DNA from: Photobacterium pectinilyticum
GTDB lineage: Bacteria; Pseudomonadota; Gammaproteobacteria; Enterobacterales; Vibrionaceae
Reading direction: 5' to 3'
Assembly (NCBI RefSeq): GCF_024357955.1
Contig: NZ_JANEYT010000020.1
Coordinates: 19,438-83,437 of the forward strand
DNA length: 64,000 bases
Shown here: positions 37,832 to 49,114 of the stretch, in pieces
How the letters are laid out: every line of letters begins with the position of its first letter
Position numbering within the stretch: position 1 is the first letter of the stretch
Notes under the pieces: model-generated
What the model was told of the DNA's origin: nothing
Database searches by the model: none
What the model saw: the letters and a program-made list of their open reading frames with translations, nothing else
Made by a program: the position numbers and the translations under genes

Positions 37832-38619
37832 TGATCCACGAAACTGCGCAGATTCACCCTTCAGCGGTGATCGAAGAAGGCGTTAAGATTGGCGCCAATG
37901 TTACGGTCGGTCCGTTTACCTATATCGGCAAAGATGTCGAAATAGGGGATGGCAACGAGATCATGTCGCATGTCGTGATCAAGGGCCCAACCACGATCGG
38001 TAACGATAACCGTATCTTCCCGTATGCAATTGTCGGCGAAGAGTGCCAAGACAAGAAGTATAACGGTGAACCGACCCGCCTTGAGATTGGTGACCGCAAT
38101 GTGATCCGCGAAAGCGTTCAGATCCACCGTGGTACCATTCAGGATAAAGGCGTGACCATCGTAGGTAATGACAACCTGCTGTGTGTTAATGCCCATATTG
38201 CCCATGATGTTGTGGTTGGTAATCATACCCACATCGGTAATAACTCTATTCTTGGCGGGCACGTTACGGTGGCTGATCATGCCGGAGTGATGGCACTGTC
38301 GGCTATTCACCCTTTCTGTACTGTCGGTGCCTTCAGCTATGTTGGCGGTTGCTCGGCTGTGGTTCAGGACGTGCCTCCATACGTGTTGGCGCAAGGCAAT
38401 CATGCGACCCCTTACGGCCTGAACTTGGTTGGCTTGCAGCGTAACGGCTTTGAGAAGAAAGAGCTGCATGCGCTACGTCGTGCCTACAAGGAAATCTACC
38501 GCTCGGGCAAGACTATGGAAGAAGTGAAGCCGGTTTTGGCTGAAATGGCCGAAGAATGGCCGTCAGTTGGCCTGCTGCTTGATGCGCTGAACAACACCGA
38601 ACGCGGAATTATTCGTTAA
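37831..38619 (+). CDS. lpxA: UDP-N-acetylglucosamine O-acyltransferase LpxA
   Basis: A 262-aa trimeric left-handed beta-helix enzyme, first step of lipid A synthesis. Hexapeptide repeats start at once ([20 protein letters not shown]). The catalytic His is in [19 protein letters not shown] near residue 125, and [13 protein letters not shown] lies in the later coils. The ATG at 37831 overlaps the fabZ stop. lpxB begins 1 base after its stop. Confidence 0.96.
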   Translation: MIHETAQIHPSAVIEEGVKIGANVTVGPFTYIGKDVEIGDGNEIMSHVVIKGPTTIGNDNRIFPYAIVGEECQDKKYNGEPTRLEIGDRNVIRESVQIHRGTIQDKGVTIVGNDNLLCVNAHIAHDVVVGNHTHIGNNSILGGHVTVADHAGVMALSAIHPFCTVGAFSYVGGCSAVVQDVPPYVLAQGNHATPYGLNLVGLQRNGFEKKELHALRRAYKEIYRSGKTMEEVKPVLAEMAEEWPSVGLLLDALNNTERGIIR

Positions 38620-38620
38620 T

Positions 38621-39760
38621 ATGACGAAGCCACTTCGAATAGGAATTGTCGCCGGGGAAATCTCCGGCGATATTTTAGGTGCCGGCTTTATGCAGGCGGT
38701 ACGCGAGCAGTACCCGGATGCCGAGTTTGTCGGTATTGCCGGTCCGCGGATGCAGGCTGAAGGTTGTGAGACGCTGTTTGACATGGAAGAGTTGGCGGTA
38801 ATGGGCATTGTCGAAGTGCTCGGTCGCCTGCCAAGGCTGTTCAAGGTCAAGGCTGAACTGGTCAAGTATTTCACTGATAATCCGCCGGATGTCTTTGTTG
38901 GCATTGATGCGCCGGATTTCAACCTTCGCTTGGAGCGGAGCCTGAAAGATGCCGGGATCAAAACCGTGCATTATGTCAGTCCGTCAGTCTGGGCATGGCG
39001 TCAGAAGCGTATATTCAAAATTGAAGCCGCCACTAATTTGGTGCTGGCCTTCTTGCCGTTCGAGAAAGCCTTCTACGATAAATTCAATGTGCCGTGTGAG
39101 TTCATCGGTCACACCATGGCCGATGCTATTCCGATGCAAACTGACCAGGCCGCCGCTCGCGAGCTATTGGGGTTAGCGCTGGTTCAGCGGTGGTTGGCGG
39201 TACTGCCGGGCAGTCGCGGTGGCGAGATGGAGTTGCTGGCACCAACGTTTATCGAAACCTGTAAGCTGCTTAAGGCCCAGCATCCTGATCTTGGCTTTGT
39301 AGTCGCTTTGGTCAATCAGAAGCGCCGCGATCAGTTTGAACAGGCATGGCGTGAAACTGCACCTGAGCTTGATTTCGTGCTGGTGGATGATACCGCGCGC
39401 AACGTCATGATAGCCTCTGATGCGGTGTTGTTGGCGTCTGGGACAGTAGCGCTGGAGTGCATGCTGGTCAAACGGCCGATGGTGGTGGGCTACAAAGTCA
39501 AACCGCTGACGGCATGGCTTGCGAAGAAAATGCTCAAGACCAAGTATGTGTCGCTGGCCAATATTTTGGCTGATCGCGAGTTGGTGCCAGAGCTGTTGCA
39601 AGATGACTGCACCCCAGAAAACTTGGCCTTGGAAGTGAACCGCTTCCTGAGTGCCGATAATACCGAGCTGATGGCTGAATTTAGTCGTTTGCACCAGCTG
39701 ATCCAGTGTAATGCGGATCAGAAGGCAGCAGCGGCAGTCCTGCAATTAATTGATAAGTAA
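38621..39760 (+). CDS. lpxB: Lipid-A-disaccharide synthase LpxB
   Basis: A 379-aa GT19 glycosyltransferase that joins UDP-diacylglucosamine and lipid X. The start [20 protein letters not shown] is the family signature. [10 protein letters not shown] (near residue 120) and [16 protein letters not shown] (near 195) are further motifs. It follows lpxA by one base and precedes rnhB by one base, so the run fabZ-lpxA-lpxB-rnhB is clearly a single message. Confidence 0.96.
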   Translation: MTKPLRIGIVAGEISGDILGAGFMQAVREQYPDAEFVGIAGPRMQAEGCETLFDMEELAVMGIVEVLGRLPRLFKVKAELVKYFTDNPPDVFVGIDAPDFNLRLERSLKDAGIKTVHYVSPSVWAWRQKRIFKIEAATNLVLAFLPFEKAFYDKFNVPCEFIGHTMADAIPMQTDQAAARELLGLALVQRWLAVLPGSRGGEMELLAPTFIETCKLLKAQHPDLGFVVALVNQKRRDQFEQAWRETAPELDFVLVDDTARNVMIASDAVLLASGTVALECMLVKRPMVVGYKVKPLTAWLAKKMLKTKYVSLANILADRELVPELLQDDCTPENLALEVNRFLSADNTELMAEFSRLHQLIQCNADQKAAAAVLQLIDK

Positions 39761-39761
39761 C

Positions 39762-40367
39762 ATGAGCAAAGAACTAGAACCGTTTGAATATCCGTTGGCA
39801 ACCTGTATTGCCGGTGTTGATGAGGTCGGCCGCGGCCCGTTGGTTGGCGCCGTGGTCACCGCTGCGGTGATTTTGGATCCGGCAAAGCCAATTGAAGGGC
39901 TGACGGACTCGAAAAAACTGTCCGAGAAGAAGCGTAACCTGCTGTTTGATGAAATCAAGGAGAAGGCGCTGGCTTGGTCTTTAGGCCGTTGTGAGCCAGA
40001 AGAAATTGATCAGCTCAATATCTTGCAGGCGACCATGGTTGCAATGCAGCGGGCAGTGGCTGGGCTTGCTGTGCAGCCTGACTTCGTGCTGGTGGATGGC
40101 AACCGCATTCCTGAACTACCAATGGCAGCGCAGGCAGTGGTGAAGGGCGATTTGCGGGTGGCTGAGATCAGTGCCGCCTCTATTCTGGCCAAAGTTACGC
40201 GAGATCGCGAGATGGAAGTGCTCGATGCCGAGTACCCGCAGTACGGTTTTGCTAAGCATAAAGGTTATCCGACCAAGGCGCATTTTGAAGCCTTGTCCGA
40301 ACACGGGGCGATTGAGCAGCACCGTAAGAGCTTCAAGCCGGTCAAGCGGATTCTCGGGCTCGACTGA
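39762..40367 (+). CDS. rnhB: Ribonuclease HII
   Basis: A 201-aa type 2 RNase H that cuts RNA in RNA-DNA hybrids and starts removal of misincorporated ribonucleotides. The catalytic set is seen: Asp-Glu in [16 protein letters not shown], Asp in [12 protein letters not shown], and Asp in AKVTRDREM. The start is ATG 39762, one base after lpxB; a TTG four codons earlier would overlap lpxB. The 201 bases that follow hold the dnaE promoter. Confidence 0.96.
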   Translation: MSKELEPFEYPLATCIAGVDEVGRGPLVGAVVTAAVILDPAKPIEGLTDSKKLSEKKRNLLFDEIKEKALAWSLGRCEPEEIDQLNILQATMVAMQRAVAGLAVQPDFVLVDGNRIPELPMAAQAVVKGDLRVAEISAASILAKVTRDREMEVLDAEYPQYGFAKHKGYPTKAHFEALSEHGAIEQHRKSFKPVKRILGLD

Positions 40368-40500
40368 GTCTGTCTATCCCCAAATAGCCACAAGCGACCT
40401 GCCTTTTTGGCTGCTTGATGTGACTGGGTATATAATTTTGTCAAATTGTGGGTTTTTGCATCCCTTTAAAACCTGCATTAGTAAAAGGTGGTGATTAGAG

Positions 40501-40529
40501 TCAACAGCCATGGTGCTTTGGGCTATAAT
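40501..40529 (+). promoter_or_regulatory. Predicted dnaE promoter
   Basis: -35 TCAACA (40501-40506), 17-base spacer, -10 TATAAT (40524-40529), about 40 bases before the dnaE ATG. It suggests dnaE is not wholly dependent on lpx read-through. Confidence 0.55.
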
Positions 40530-40568
40530 CACCGTCTTGTTTTTTGAACAACTCTATTCTGGTTAGTC

Positions 40569-43500
40569 ATGGCTGAACCTCGTTTTATTCATCTTCGTGT
40601 CCACAGTGACTTCTCTATGGTTGATGGCCTGTCCAAAGTACCGCCGCTGGTGAAAACCGTGGCCGGGATGGGCATGCCTGCGATGGCGCTGACGGACTTT
40701 ACCAACCTTTGTGGCTTGGTTAAATTCTACTTTGCGGCCCAAGGCGCCGGCATGAAGCCGATCATCGGTGCGGACTTCAAGGTAATGTCCGAGGAGATGG
40801 GCGAGGAACTGTGTGACTTGACGGTACTGGCTGCCGACAATGACGGTTACCAGAACCTGACCATGCTGATTTCCAAGGCTTACCAGCGTGGCCATGTCCA
40901 GCACCTGCCTGTGATGGATAAAGAGTGGTTGGTGGAGCACAAGAAAGGCCTGATCTTGCTGTCGGGCGGTAAAACAGGTGATGTGGGTAAAGCGCTGCTT
41001 AAAGGTAACCAGCAACTGGTCAGCAAATGCGTCGAGTTCTACCAAACGCACTTTGCGGATGCCTACTACCTCGAGTTGGTCCGTACCGGTCGTGCTGATG
41101 AAGAGGCTTATTTGCACTTTGCCATTGAACTTGCCGAGAACGTAGGTTTACCCGTTGTGGCAACCAATGATGTGCGCTTTATCAACCCAGACCAATTCGA
41201 TGCCCATGAAATCCGGGTAGCTATCCATGATGGTTACACCATGGTTGATCCCAATCGACCTAAGCTATACAGCGCCCAGCAATACCTGCGCAGCGAAGAC
41301 GAAATGTGTGAGTTGTTCTCCGACATTCCGGAAGCGCTAGAAAACAGCGTAGAGATAGCTAAGCGATGTAACGTCACGGTTCGTCTCGGTGAGTACTTTT
41401 TGCCGAACTTCCCAACGGGCGATATGACCATCGAAGATTTCTTGGTTAAGGAATCGGAGAAAGGGTTGGAGCGCCGTTTGGCGTTTTTGTTCCCGGATGA
41501 AGAGGAGCGTGCCAAGCGCCGTCCGGAATATGACGAGCGTTTGGATATCGAGCTGAAGGTTATTAACCAGATGGGGTTCCCGGGTTACTTCTTGATCGTC
41601 ATGGAGTTTATCCAGTGGTCGAAGGATAACGGGGTACCGGTTGGTCCTGGTCGTGGTTCGGGTGCGGGCTCCCTTGTGGCCTATGCGCTCGACATTACCG
41701 ACCTTGATCCGTTGGAATTTGACCTTCTATTCGAACGTTTCCTTAACCCGGAACGTGTATCGATGCCCGATTTCGATATCGACTTCTGTATGGATAAGCG
41801 TGATCAGGTTATTGATCATGTGGCCGAGATGTATGGGCGGGATGCGGTATCTCAGATCATCACCTTCGGTACCATGGCGGCAAAAGCGGTTATCCGTGAT
41901 GTTGGTCGCGTACTGGGCCATCCGTACGGTTTTGTTGACCGGATCTCCAAACTGGTGCCAGCTGAGCCGGGGATGACCTTGGCCAAGGCATTCGAAGCCG
42001 AGCCGCAACTGCCGCAGGCGTATGAGGCTGATGAAGAAGTCAAAGATCTGATCGACATGTGTCGCATTCTCGAGGGTGTGACCCGAAATGCCGGTAAACA
42101 CGCTGGTGGTGTTGTTATTTCACCGACCACGATCACTGACTTTGCCCCGTTGTATTGTGATGCGGAAGGTGCCAACCCGGTTACCCAGTTCGATAAGAAT
42201 GACGTGGAAACCGCCGGTCTGGTCAAGTTCGACTTCTTGGGTCTGCGTACCCTGACGATCATCGACTGGGCGCTGGGGATGATCAACCCGCGCCTGGAGG
42301 AGCAAGGGAAAGAGCCGGTCAATATTGCCGCGATTCCGATGGACGATGCCAAATCGTTCGCGATGTTGCAGCGCTCCGAGTCCACCGCGGTATTCCAGCT
42401 GGAATCTCGCGGGATGAAAGACTTGATCAAACGTCTACAACCCGACAGCTTCGAAGATATGATCGCACTGGTTGCCCTGTTCCGTCCGGGCCCGCTGCAG
42501 TCGGGCATGGTAGATAACTTCATCGACCGTAAGCACGGCCGAGAAGAAGTCTCTTACCCGGATGCGACTTGGCAGCACGAATCGTTGAAAGAGATACTGG
42601 AGCCGACCTACGGCATCATTCTCTATCAGGAACAGGTGATGCAGATCGCCCAGGTCTTGTCCGGCTATACCCTGGGGGGCGCAGATATGTTGCGTCGTGC
42701 AATGGGTAAGAAAAAGCCGGAAGAGATGGCCAAGCAGCGTGCCACCTTTGAAGAAGGGGCGGTGAAGAACGGCATTGACGGCGAGTTGGCGATGAAGATC
42801 TTCGACTTGGTAGAAAAATTTGCCGGTTATGGTTTTAACAAATCCCACTCCGCTGCCTACGCTCTTGTGTCGTACCAGACGCTTTGGCTGAAAGCCCACT
42901 ACCCAGCCGAGTTCATGGCGGCGGTAATGACCGCCGATATGGATAATACCGATAAGATCGTCGGTTTGGTGGATGAGTGCCATCGAATGAAGATCACCTT
43001 GTTGCCACCGGATGTCAACAAGGGGCTGTACCGTTTCAATGTCGATGACAAGGGTGCCATCGTATATGGTATCGGTGCGGTGAAAGGGGTGGGTGAAGGC
43101 CCGATCGAGAATATTATTGCGGCACGTGAGAAAGACGGCCACTTCAAGGATCTGTTTGATTTTTGTGCCCGAATTGACACCAAAAAAGTGAACAAGCGGG
43201 TACTTGAAAAATTGATCAAATCCGGTGCTATGGACCGCCTTGGTCCGAACCGTGCGGCAATGATGGCGACACTTGATGATGCCATCCGGGCTGCTAGCCA
43301 GCACCATCAGGCTGAAGCGTTCGGTCAGGCCGATATGTTCGGGGTGCTGACGGCTGCACCGGAAGAAGTGGAACATGCGTATGCCAATATCCCTGAATGG
43401 CCAGATAAAGTGTGGCTGGAAGGTGAGCGCGAGACGCTGGGTCTATATCTGACGGGTCACCCGATCAATGCCTATGTCTCTGAACTCAAGCACTATACGA

Positions 43501-44048
43501 CTTGGCGCTTGAAAGATGCTCACCCGACAGGACGTGATAAAGTAGTAAGCGTCGCCGGTCTGGTGATTGGTGCTCGGGTGATGACGACCAAGCGCGGGAG
43601 CCGGATAGGTATCCTGACTCTTGATGATCGCAGTGGCCGAATGGAAGTGATGTTGTTCTCAGAAGCTTTGGAACGCCATTTAGATCTCATTGAAAAAGAT
43701 AAAATTTTGGTTGTTTCCGGACAGGTCAGCTTTGATGATTTCAACGGCGGCCTTAAAATGTCGGCCCGGGAAGTGCTAGACATCGCAGATGCGAGAGAAA
43801 AGCACCTACGCGGCCTTGCCATCTCGTTAACAGAGAGGCAAATTGATGAACAGTTTTTTGAACGTTTCAGCAAAGTGCTGGAACCGCACCGGGCAGGTAC
43901 CGTACCTGTCAATGTGTATTATCAGCGCTCGAATGCTCGCGCCAAACTGACTCTGGGAACGGAGTGGCGTGTTACCCCGGCAGATCAATTAATTTCTGAT
44001 CTTAAAATATTGCTGGGTGATAAGCAGGTTGAGCTTGAGTTTAATTAA
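40569..44048 (+). CDS. dnaE: DNA polymerase III subunit alpha
   Basis: The 1159-aa replicative polymerase of family C. The N-terminal PHP domain begins [19 protein letters not shown]. The palm holds the catalytic [18 protein letters not shown] near residue 400, preceded by [14 protein letters not shown]. Finger motifs [14 protein letters not shown] and [14 protein letters not shown] follow, then a helix-hairpin-helix and an OB-fold near residue 985-1075. Length is equal to E. coli (1160 aa). accA lies 60 bases downstream. Confidence 0.98.
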   Translation: MAEPRFIHLRVHSDFSMVDGLSKVPPLVKTVAGMGMPAMALTDFTNLCGLVKFYFAAQGAGMKPIIGADFKVMSEEMGEELCDLTVLAADNDGYQNLTMLISKAYQRGHVQHLPVMDKEWLVEHKKGLILLSGGKTGDVGKALLKGNQQLVSKCVEFYQTHFADAYYLELVRTGRADEEAYLHFAIELAENVGLPVVATNDVRFINPDQFDAHEIRVAIHDGYTMVDPNRPKLYSAQQYLRSEDEMCELFSDIPEALENSVEIAKRCNVTVRLGEYFLPNFPTGDMTIEDFLVKESEKGLERRLAFLFPDEEERAKRRPEYDERLDIELKVINQMGFPGYFLIVMEFIQWSKDNGVPVGPGRGSGAGSLVAYALDITDLDPLEFDLLFERFLNPERVSMPDFDIDFCMDKRDQVIDHVAEMYGRDAVSQIITFGTMAAKAVIRDVGRVLGHPYGFVDRISKLVPAEPGMTLAKAFEAEPQLPQAYEADEEVKDLIDMCRILEGVTRNAGKHAGGVVISPTTITDFAPLYCDAEGANPVTQFDKNDVETAGLVKFDFLGLRTLTIIDWALGMINPRLEEQGKEPVNIAAIPMDDAKSFAMLQRSESTAVFQLESRGMKDLIKRLQPDSFEDMIALVALFRPGPLQSGMVDNFIDRKHGREEVSYPDATWQHESLKEILEPTYGIILYQEQVMQIAQVLSGYTLGGADMLRRAMGKKKPEEMAKQRATFEEGAVKNGIDGELAMKIFDLVEKFAGYGFNKSHSAAYALVSYQTLWLKAHYPAEFMAAVMTADMDNTDKIVGLVDECHRMKITLLPPDVNKGLYRFNVDDKGAIVYGIGAVKGVGEGPIENIIAAREKDGHFKDLFDFCARIDTKKVNKRVLEKLIKSGAMDRLGPNRAAMMATLDDAIRAASQHHQAEAFGQADMFGVLTAAPEEVEHAYANIPEWPDKVWLEGERETLGLYLTGHPINAYVSELKHYTTWRLKDAHPTGRDKVVSVAGLVIGARVMTTKRGSRIGILTLDDRSGRMEVMLFSEALERHLDLIEKDKILVVSGQVSFDDFNGGLKMSAREVLDIADAREKHLRGLAISLTERQIDEQFFERFSKVLEPHRAGTVPVNVYYQRSNARAKLTLGTEWRVTPADQLISDLKILLGDKQVELEFN

Positions 44049-44108
44049 AATAGCCCATAGTTATCAGTAATAGATACTGACAATTATGAGCAAAAGGACT
44101 GAATTGGT

Positions 44109-45068
44109 ATGAGCCTTAACTTCCTTGAGTTTGAACAACCGATTGCTGAACTAGAAGCAAAAATTGAAGCACTGCGTGATGTTTCTCGCCGTGATGAGTC
44201 TGAATCGGTTGATTTGGACAAAGAAATTGAGCAGCTTGAAAAGAAGAGCCTAGAGTTGACCAAAAAGATCTTTGGCGATCTAGGTGCATGGCAAGTCGCT
44301 CAGCTGGCACGCCACCCACAGCGTCCATACACGTTTGACTATGTTGAGCACATGCTTACCGAGTTCGATGAATTGGCGGGTGACCGCGCGTTTGCGGATG
44401 ACAAAGCCCTGGTCGGTGGTATCGCTCGTTTGGATGGCCGCCCAGTGATGGTGATTGGTCACCAGAAAGGCCGCGAGACTAAAGAGAAAGTGCTGCGCAA
44501 TTTTGGTATGCCAAAGCCGGAAGGTTATCGCAAAGCCCTTCGCCTGATGAAAATGGCTGAGCGTTTCAAGATGCCTATCATTACTTTCATTGATACCGCG
44601 GGTGCCTACCCTGGTGTAGGCGCGGAAGAACGTGGCCAATCTGAAGCGATTGCTACCAATCTGAAAGCGATGGCAGGGCTGACTGTACCGGTTATCTGTA
44701 ACGTAGTCGGTGAAGGTGGTTCAGGTGGCGCTCTTGCGATCGGCGTGGGGGATTGTGTGAACATGCTGCAGTACTCGACGTATTCTGTTATTTCCCCTGA
44801 AGGTTGTGCTTCTATCCTGTGGCGTGATTCTGACAAGGCACCGCAGGCGGCCGAAGCGATGGGCATGACGGCGGATCGCCTTAAAGAGCTTGAGCTTATT
44901 GACAACATTATTGAAGAGCCGCTAGGCGGCGCGCACCGCAATGTTGCTCAAATCTCTGAGTTATTGAAAAAGCAGATCCTGGCGACGCTAGAAGAGCTGG
45001 ATCAACTTGATACCGACGCATTGCTTGAGCGTCGTTATCAGCGTCTTATGAGCTATGGTTACTGCTAA
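44109..45068 (+). CDS. accA: Acetyl-CoA carboxylase carboxyltransferase subunit alpha
   Basis: A 319-aa subunit that, with AccD, transfers the carboxyl group from biotin to acetyl-CoA, the first step of fatty-acid synthesis. The N-terminus has a coiled coil ([20 protein letters not shown]). [20 protein letters not shown] and [15 protein letters not shown] are the crotonase-fold motifs around the oxyanion hole. Length agrees with E. coli (319 aa). It ends the dnaE-accA pair; a strong terminator follows. E. coli has ldcC and yaeR between accA and tilS; they are absent here. Confidence 0.97.
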   Translation: MSLNFLEFEQPIAELEAKIEALRDVSRRDESESVDLDKEIEQLEKKSLELTKKIFGDLGAWQVAQLARHPQRPYTFDYVEHMLTEFDELAGDRAFADDKALVGGIARLDGRPVMVIGHQKGRETKEKVLRNFGMPKPEGYRKALRLMKMAERFKMPIITFIDTAGAYPGVGAEERGQSEAIATNLKAMAGLTVPVICNVVGEGGSGGALAIGVGDCVNMLQYSTYSVISPEGCASILWRDSDKAPQAAEAMGMTADRLKELELIDNIIEEPLGGAHRNVAQISELLKKQILATLEELDQLDTDALLERRYQRLMSYGYC

Positions 45069-45103
45069 TTAGCACGGCGTGCCTATGAGGCAACATGAAT
45101 ATT

Positions 45104-45135
45104 ACGGGTCAGCCTTTGGGCTGGCCCGTTTTTTT
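45104..45135 (+). terminator. Intrinsic terminator after accA
   Basis: ACGGGTCAGCC / GGCTGGCCCGT stem with a TTTG-type loop, then seven T. Confidence 0.88.
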
Positions 45136-45202
45136 AGTTTAGTATTCCCCTCTGCTGTAGCGGAGGTATACTTTTGAAGTGTGTTATTTCGGATGTAGCT
45201 CA

Positions 45203-46546
45203 ATGCTTTATACCAGTTTAGAAGCCTGTTTTGCCGTTGCGGTGGAAAAGCCAGCCCGATTTGTCCTGGCACTCAGTGGTGGGTTGGACTCTCGGGTATT
45301 GCTCCACCTTATGGGGCGTTACCTTCAGGCCCACCCTGAAGCAAGCTGCAAGGCTGTACATGTCCACCATGGCCTAAGCCCCAATGCCGACCTTTGGGCT
45401 GAGCGTTGTGCTGATTGGGCCGCTGAGGCGGGAATCAGCATCGAGGTCGAACGGGTCTCGCTGATACTGGGAAAGCGCATGAGTGTGGAGCAGCAAGCAA
45501 GGGATGCCCGTTATGCGGCCTTACGCGACTATATCACGCCGGGTACTGTGTTGCTGACGGCCCAGCATGCTGATGATCAACTGGAAACGGTTTTGCTGGC
45601 GCTGAAAAGGGGCAGTGGGCCGGCAGGGCTATCGGCGATGCCGCAGCGGATGGCGTTTGCTTCAGGTTGGCTTCTACGGCCTTTGCTTGACCAACCCCGT
45701 ATTGTTATTGAACAGTATGCCAACGAGCATCGCCTTGATTGGATAGAGGATGAGAGCAACAGTGACGAGCGTTACGACCGTAACTTCCTGCGCCACCAGA
45801 TCACCCCGCTGTTGAATTCCCGTTGGCCGGGGATCCGTAAAGCAGTGGCTCGCAGCGCCGTTTTATGTGGTGAGCAGGAGGCCTTGCTGCAGGAGCTGTT
45901 AGCGGAACAACTTAGCCAAGCCATTTCGGCTGATCAGAGTTTGGGTATCACCCATTTAAATCCAGATCAGCCGGGTAGTGAACGGCGGGGTAAGGCGTTG
46001 CTACGTTTTTGGTTTGCTGCCATTGGCGTGAAAATGCCCTCGCAGGCCCAGTTGGAACAGGTGTGGCATTCAGTGGTATTGGCTAAACCGGATGCCAATC
46101 CCAAAGTGTGCTGGGGGGATGCGGAAGTTCGTCGGTTCCGGCAGCGTTTGTATGTTGTCCAGCCTTGGCCGGATGCCTCCGGTTCAATCCTGCCTGTTAG
46201 CGTCAATCAACACTGCCATTTGCCCTCGTCCCTAGGTTCGTTGTTGTTGGCTGAGTCAGAAGATGGTCACTTACGTTTGCCGCTGTATAACGAGCCGGTT
46301 TCGGTGCGCTTCGAGCCTGCCGGATTGGAAGTCCAGCCCGTTGGCCGGGTGGGTAAGCGCAAGCTGAAAAAACTGTTTCAGGAATACGGGGTGCCGAGCT
46401 GGCAACGACGCCGAACACCATTGATCTTCTATGGCGAAGAGCTAGCCGCGGTAGCCGGATTGTTTGTTGTTGAAGCGTTTGCCGGTAAGGATTGTGACCT
46501 GACATGGCACTACGAGCAGGAAAAAGTGCACAATATCATGACTTAA
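45203..46546 (+). CDS. tilS: tRNA(Ile)-lysidine synthase TilS
   Basis: A 447-aa N-type ATP pyrophosphatase that converts C34 of the CAU-anticodon tRNA(Ile) to lysidine so that it reads AUA. The PP-loop LALSGGLDSRVLLH is near residue 21. VHVHHGLSPNADLWAERCA, LLTAQHADDQLETVLLALKR and SNSDERYDRNFLRHQITPLL follow, then the C-terminal domains with KLKKLFQEYGVPSWQR. I chose ATG 45203 (GGATG upstream) over an in-frame codon at 45179. Transcribed alone between two terminated units. Confidence 0.95.
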   Translation: MLYTSLEACFAVAVEKPARFVLALSGGLDSRVLLHLMGRYLQAHPEASCKAVHVHHGLSPNADLWAERCADWAAEAGISIEVERVSLILGKRMSVEQQARDARYAALRDYITPGTVLLTAQHADDQLETVLLALKRGSGPAGLSAMPQRMAFASGWLLRPLLDQPRIVIEQYANEHRLDWIEDESNSDERYDRNFLRHQITPLLNSRWPGIRKAVARSAVLCGEQEALLQELLAEQLSQAISADQSLGITHLNPDQPGSERRGKALLRFWFAAIGVKMPSQAQLEQVWHSVVLAKPDANPKVCWGDAEVRRFRQRLYVVQPWPDASGSILPVSVNQHCHLPSSLGSLLLAESEDGHLRLPLYNEPVSVRFEPAGLEVQPVGRVGKRKLKKLFQEYGVPSWQRRRTPLIFYGEELAAVAGLFVVEAFAGKDCDLTWHYEQEKVHNIMT

Positions 46547-46664
46547 TTTAGTATTTGTTGTTGAATAAAGGCACAATCTAATCAGCGTGGTGTACTGTCG
46601 TGCCAACGCTATATCCCGTTATCAGGGGATACTATGGATAATAGAAAATAATAATGAGGACCTG

Positions 46665-46976
46665 ATGAAGAAAGTTCTAGCTTGTGTAATGTTTGCTGCC
46701 GTTATGGCGAGTCCTGCGATGGCAGCAGGTGATCCGGTTGCCGGAAAATCCAAAGCCGCGGTGTGTGCAGCCTGCCATGGTGCAGACGGTGTCGCCGTTA
46801 TTCCTGGTTATCCTAATCTGAAAGGTCAGAACGAGCAGTATTTGATCCGCTCGCTGAAGGCGTACAAAAATAAAGAGCGTACCGGCGGAATGGCCATGGT
46901 AATGCAACCGCAGGCTTCTATGCTCAGTGATCATGACATTGCCAATGTCGCCGCTTATTTTGCTCAGATGAAATAA
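46665..46976 (+). CDS. Small periplasmic class I cytochrome c
   Basis: A 103-aa mono-heme cytochrome resembling the c4/c553 halves. Signal peptide about residues 1-21 ([20 protein letters not shown]), heme site CAACH near residue 35, and a likely axial Met in the [14 protein letters not shown] segment. GAGGA precedes the ATG at 46665. It may carry electrons to a cytochrome c oxidase or peroxidase; the partner is not indicated by neighbours. A long imperfect hairpin terminator follows. Confidence 0.87.
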   Translation: MKKVLACVMFAAVMASPAMAAGDPVAGKSKAAVCAACHGADGVAVIPGYPNLKGQNEQYLIRSLKAYKNKERTGGMAMVMQPQASMLSDHDIANVAAYFAQMK

Positions 46977-47066
46977 TACTGACCACGTTAAGCACAAGGT
47001 TATTTTCTTGTGCTGATGAGTATCAGCTATTTTGCGATACTTCGGTTAGTGATAGAACAGATCCCG

Positions 47067-47106
47067 TCGCCCAGACCTTTTTAACCAAAAGGGCTGGGCG
47101 ATTTTT
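47067..47106 (+). terminator. Terminator after the cytochrome c gene
   Basis: TCGCCCAG / CTGGGCGA with an inner CCTTTT/AAAAGG stem, then TTTTTG. The remaining 190 bases up to the permease gene are AT-rich and hold no gene; a promoter for the permease must lie there but is not obvious. Confidence 0.75.
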
Positions 47107-47294
47107 GTTAGGTGCTATTTTTATCTTTTTTGATAGCTTCTTGTCCGAAATAAATAGGCGTCTTGATTTCGTAAACTAAAATTTCCATCTATTTGTTTAT
47201 CTTTTGCCCAAACAAATGCTCTGCGGTTGCGTAATAACTCAGAACACATTATTGTACTAGCACGCTGATACGTTAATGTTGTTTAGGAGTTATT

Positions 47295-48506
47295 ATGAGT
47301 AAACCATCCACACTTGGGGGCGCGTGTATTATCGCCAGTGTTTGTGTTGGGGCAGGCATGCTTGGGTTGCCAAGTGCAGGTGCGGGTGCGTGGACGTTAT
47401 GGAGTGTGATTGCCATTTCGGTCACGATGATCATGATGACGCTTTCTGGCTGGTTACTTCTAGAAGCACTGAAGCATTATGAGATTAAAGCTTCATTTAA
47501 TACTGTTGCTAAAGATATCTTGAGCAAAAAGGTTAATTTAATTAATAACCTATCTCTTTATTTTGTGGGTGGAATTCTACTATACGCATACATTTCATCA
47601 TCCGGTATGATCTTTAGCGAAATGCTTGGTGTCTCGCGCGAATTAGCTTCCGTCCTGTTTGTTGCATTATGCTCGGCCTTTGTTTTGCACTCCACCCGTG
47701 CGGTAGACCGGATCTCAATTGTGTTGATCCTGTTCATGATCATTAGCTTTGTATTGGGTGTTTCCGGGTTGGCTTCAAATATCAGTGTGCCGACTCTATT
47801 TGCCCAGAGCGAATCTGAGAGCGCTTTTTCAGGCTATGCGTTAGCCCTGTTGCCGGTCGCGTTAACCTCTTTTGGTTACCACCATTCAGTGAGTACAATG
47901 CGTGATTACTACCAGGATGAGCAACGTGCCCAAAAAGCGATTCTTGGCGGTACTCTGATTGCACTGACATTCTATCTTGGTTGGGTGATCTGTATCTTTG
48001 GTAATGTACCTCGTCAAGAGTTCGGTCCTGTTGTGACCGCCGGTGGGGGTGTAGATGCCTTAATGGCGGCACTGACATCAGCGATTGATTCAAATAGCAT
48101 TAAACAAGCCCTGCATGTCTTTTCTATTGCCGCGATTGTCTCATCATTTATTGGTGTTGGATTAGGTGTGTTCGATTACTTGGCTGACTTGTTTGGCTTT
48201 GCTGATACCAAACAAGGCCGACTAAAAACCTGGGGCGTGACTTTTGTTCCGCCATTAGTGTTCTCGTTAGTCGCACCGTTTGGTTTTGTTGCCGCGATTG
48301 GTCTAGCTGGCGCTGCTGCCACTATCTGGACCTGTATTATTCCGGCTACGCTGGCAAAAACATTACGTCAACGAGCACCTGTACAAGAAGGTTTTGTGGT
48401 TCCTGGGGGGAATGCGACTATTTATATGGTAATTGCATTCGGGGTACTGACAGCCGCCTTCCATTTACTGGCGATGGCGAATCTACTGCCTGTCTTTAAA
48501 GGCTAG
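47295..48506 (+). CDS. Aromatic amino acid permease (TyrP/Mtr, HAAAP family)
   Basis: A 403-aa inner-membrane proton symporter with about 11 spans. It begins TLGGACIIASVCVGAGMLGL, the family mark of tyrosine- and tryptophan-specific permeases, and contains ALLPVALTSFGYHHSVSTM in the middle. Which aromatic amino acid it carries cannot be decided from sequence. Ribosome site TAGGAG precedes the ATG. It is flanked by terminators on both sides, so it is a single-gene unit; I see no complete TyrR or TrpR operator upstream. Confidence 0.88.
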   Translation: MSKPSTLGGACIIASVCVGAGMLGLPSAGAGAWTLWSVIAISVTMIMMTLSGWLLLEALKHYEIKASFNTVAKDILSKKVNLINNLSLYFVGGILLYAYISSSGMIFSEMLGVSRELASVLFVALCSAFVLHSTRAVDRISIVLILFMIISFVLGVSGLASNISVPTLFAQSESESAFSGYALALLPVALTSFGYHHSVSTMRDYYQDEQRAQKAILGGTLIALTFYLGWVICIFGNVPRQEFGPVVTAGGGVDALMAALTSAIDSNSIKQALHVFSIAAIVSSFIGVGLGVFDYLADLFGFADTKQGRLKTWGVTFVPPLVFSLVAPFGFVAAIGLAGAAATIWTCIIPATLAKTLRQRAPVQEGFVVPGGNATIYMVIAFGVLTAAFHLLAMANLLPVFKG

Positions 48507-48541
48507 GTTGGTATAAGCACTGGGTTATGTATCCATGCAAT

Positions 48542-48572
48542 AAAAAACGGAAGCCTCGGCTTCCGTTTTTTT
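48542..48572. terminator. Bidirectional terminator between the permease and the DUF4250 gene
   Basis: AAAAAACGGAAG-CCTCGG-CTTCCGTTTTTTT, symmetric with A- and T-runs, fitting its place between convergent genes. Confidence 0.88.
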
Positions 48573-48608
48573 AATTTTTTGAATCAGCCTTTGTCATCGC
48601 CAATCGCT

Positions 48609-48797
48609 TTATCGAAACTGCTTGGCATCCGGTAGGTAGTCAAACCCAGCACTGGCTAATTTGGTAACCAGCTTTTCTTTATCGATATCGTAGAACTTGA
48701 CCAGGGCATCCAGATCGCCGAACTCATCGCGGATCTTCATATTGACGATGCTCATTAGCATGATGGGATCCATGCTATCGAAGTTGTTCAAATTCAT
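48609..48797 (-). CDS. DUF4250 family small protein
   Basis: 62 aa, soluble. Starts [20 protein letters not shown], then KIRDEFGDLDALVKFYDID, typical of the DUF4250 family. Function unknown. Its ATG overlaps the yaeP stop codon by one base (TAATG), so it is translationally coupled to yaeP. Followed by a shared terminator. Confidence 0.82.
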   Translation of the reverse strand: MNLNNFDSMDPIMLMSIVNMKIRDEFGDLDALVKFYDIDKEKLVTKLASAGFDYLPDAKQFR

Positions 48798-49003
48798 TAC
48801 GCGTCCTCGTGATCGCTCATCAGTAAGTTGGCAGCGGCAAAAGCGGCACGCTCGCGAACATCTTTTGGCAGCGTGTCGTTGGCCGCAATGTCATTCAGTG
48901 CCTTGATAGCACAGTGAATCGCATTGGGGATATAGCCCAGTTCACCACCACCAATCTGTGCGTAGATCATACGTATTTGCTCGCAGCACTCATAAACTTT
49001 CAT
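48797..49003 (-). CDS. yaeP: YaeP family protein (UPF0253)
   Basis: 68 aa. [20 protein letters not shown] and [19 protein letters not shown] match E. coli YaeP closely (there CELIRKRYAEIASGDLGY). Function unknown. In E. coli the gene also lies near tilS and proS, which supports orthology. It heads a two-gene unit with the DUF4250 gene. Confidence 0.88.
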   Translation of the reverse strand: MKVYECCEQIRMIYAQIGGGELGYIPNAIHCAIKALNDIAANDTLPKDVRERAAFAAANLLMSDHEDA

Positions 49004-49114
49004 AGTGTGTCCTTCATAAACAGTGATTTCGGCAACCGGCTGTTTTCTATGACAGAGGGCTGGCGAAAGCAGGCTTATTACTATATCAAAGACTCACCGG
49101 GGACGGCAGGGGAT

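Noticed and set aside
42435..43376. 313-codon minus-strand frame opposite dnaE
   Set aside because: Antisense shadow of a conserved essential gene; no ribosome site or family match.
47240..47280. GTACTAG half-site upstream of the aromatic amino acid permease, considered as a TrpR or TyrR operator
   Set aside because: Only a half-site is present; there is no symmetrical partner and no TGTAAA-N6-TTTACA box.
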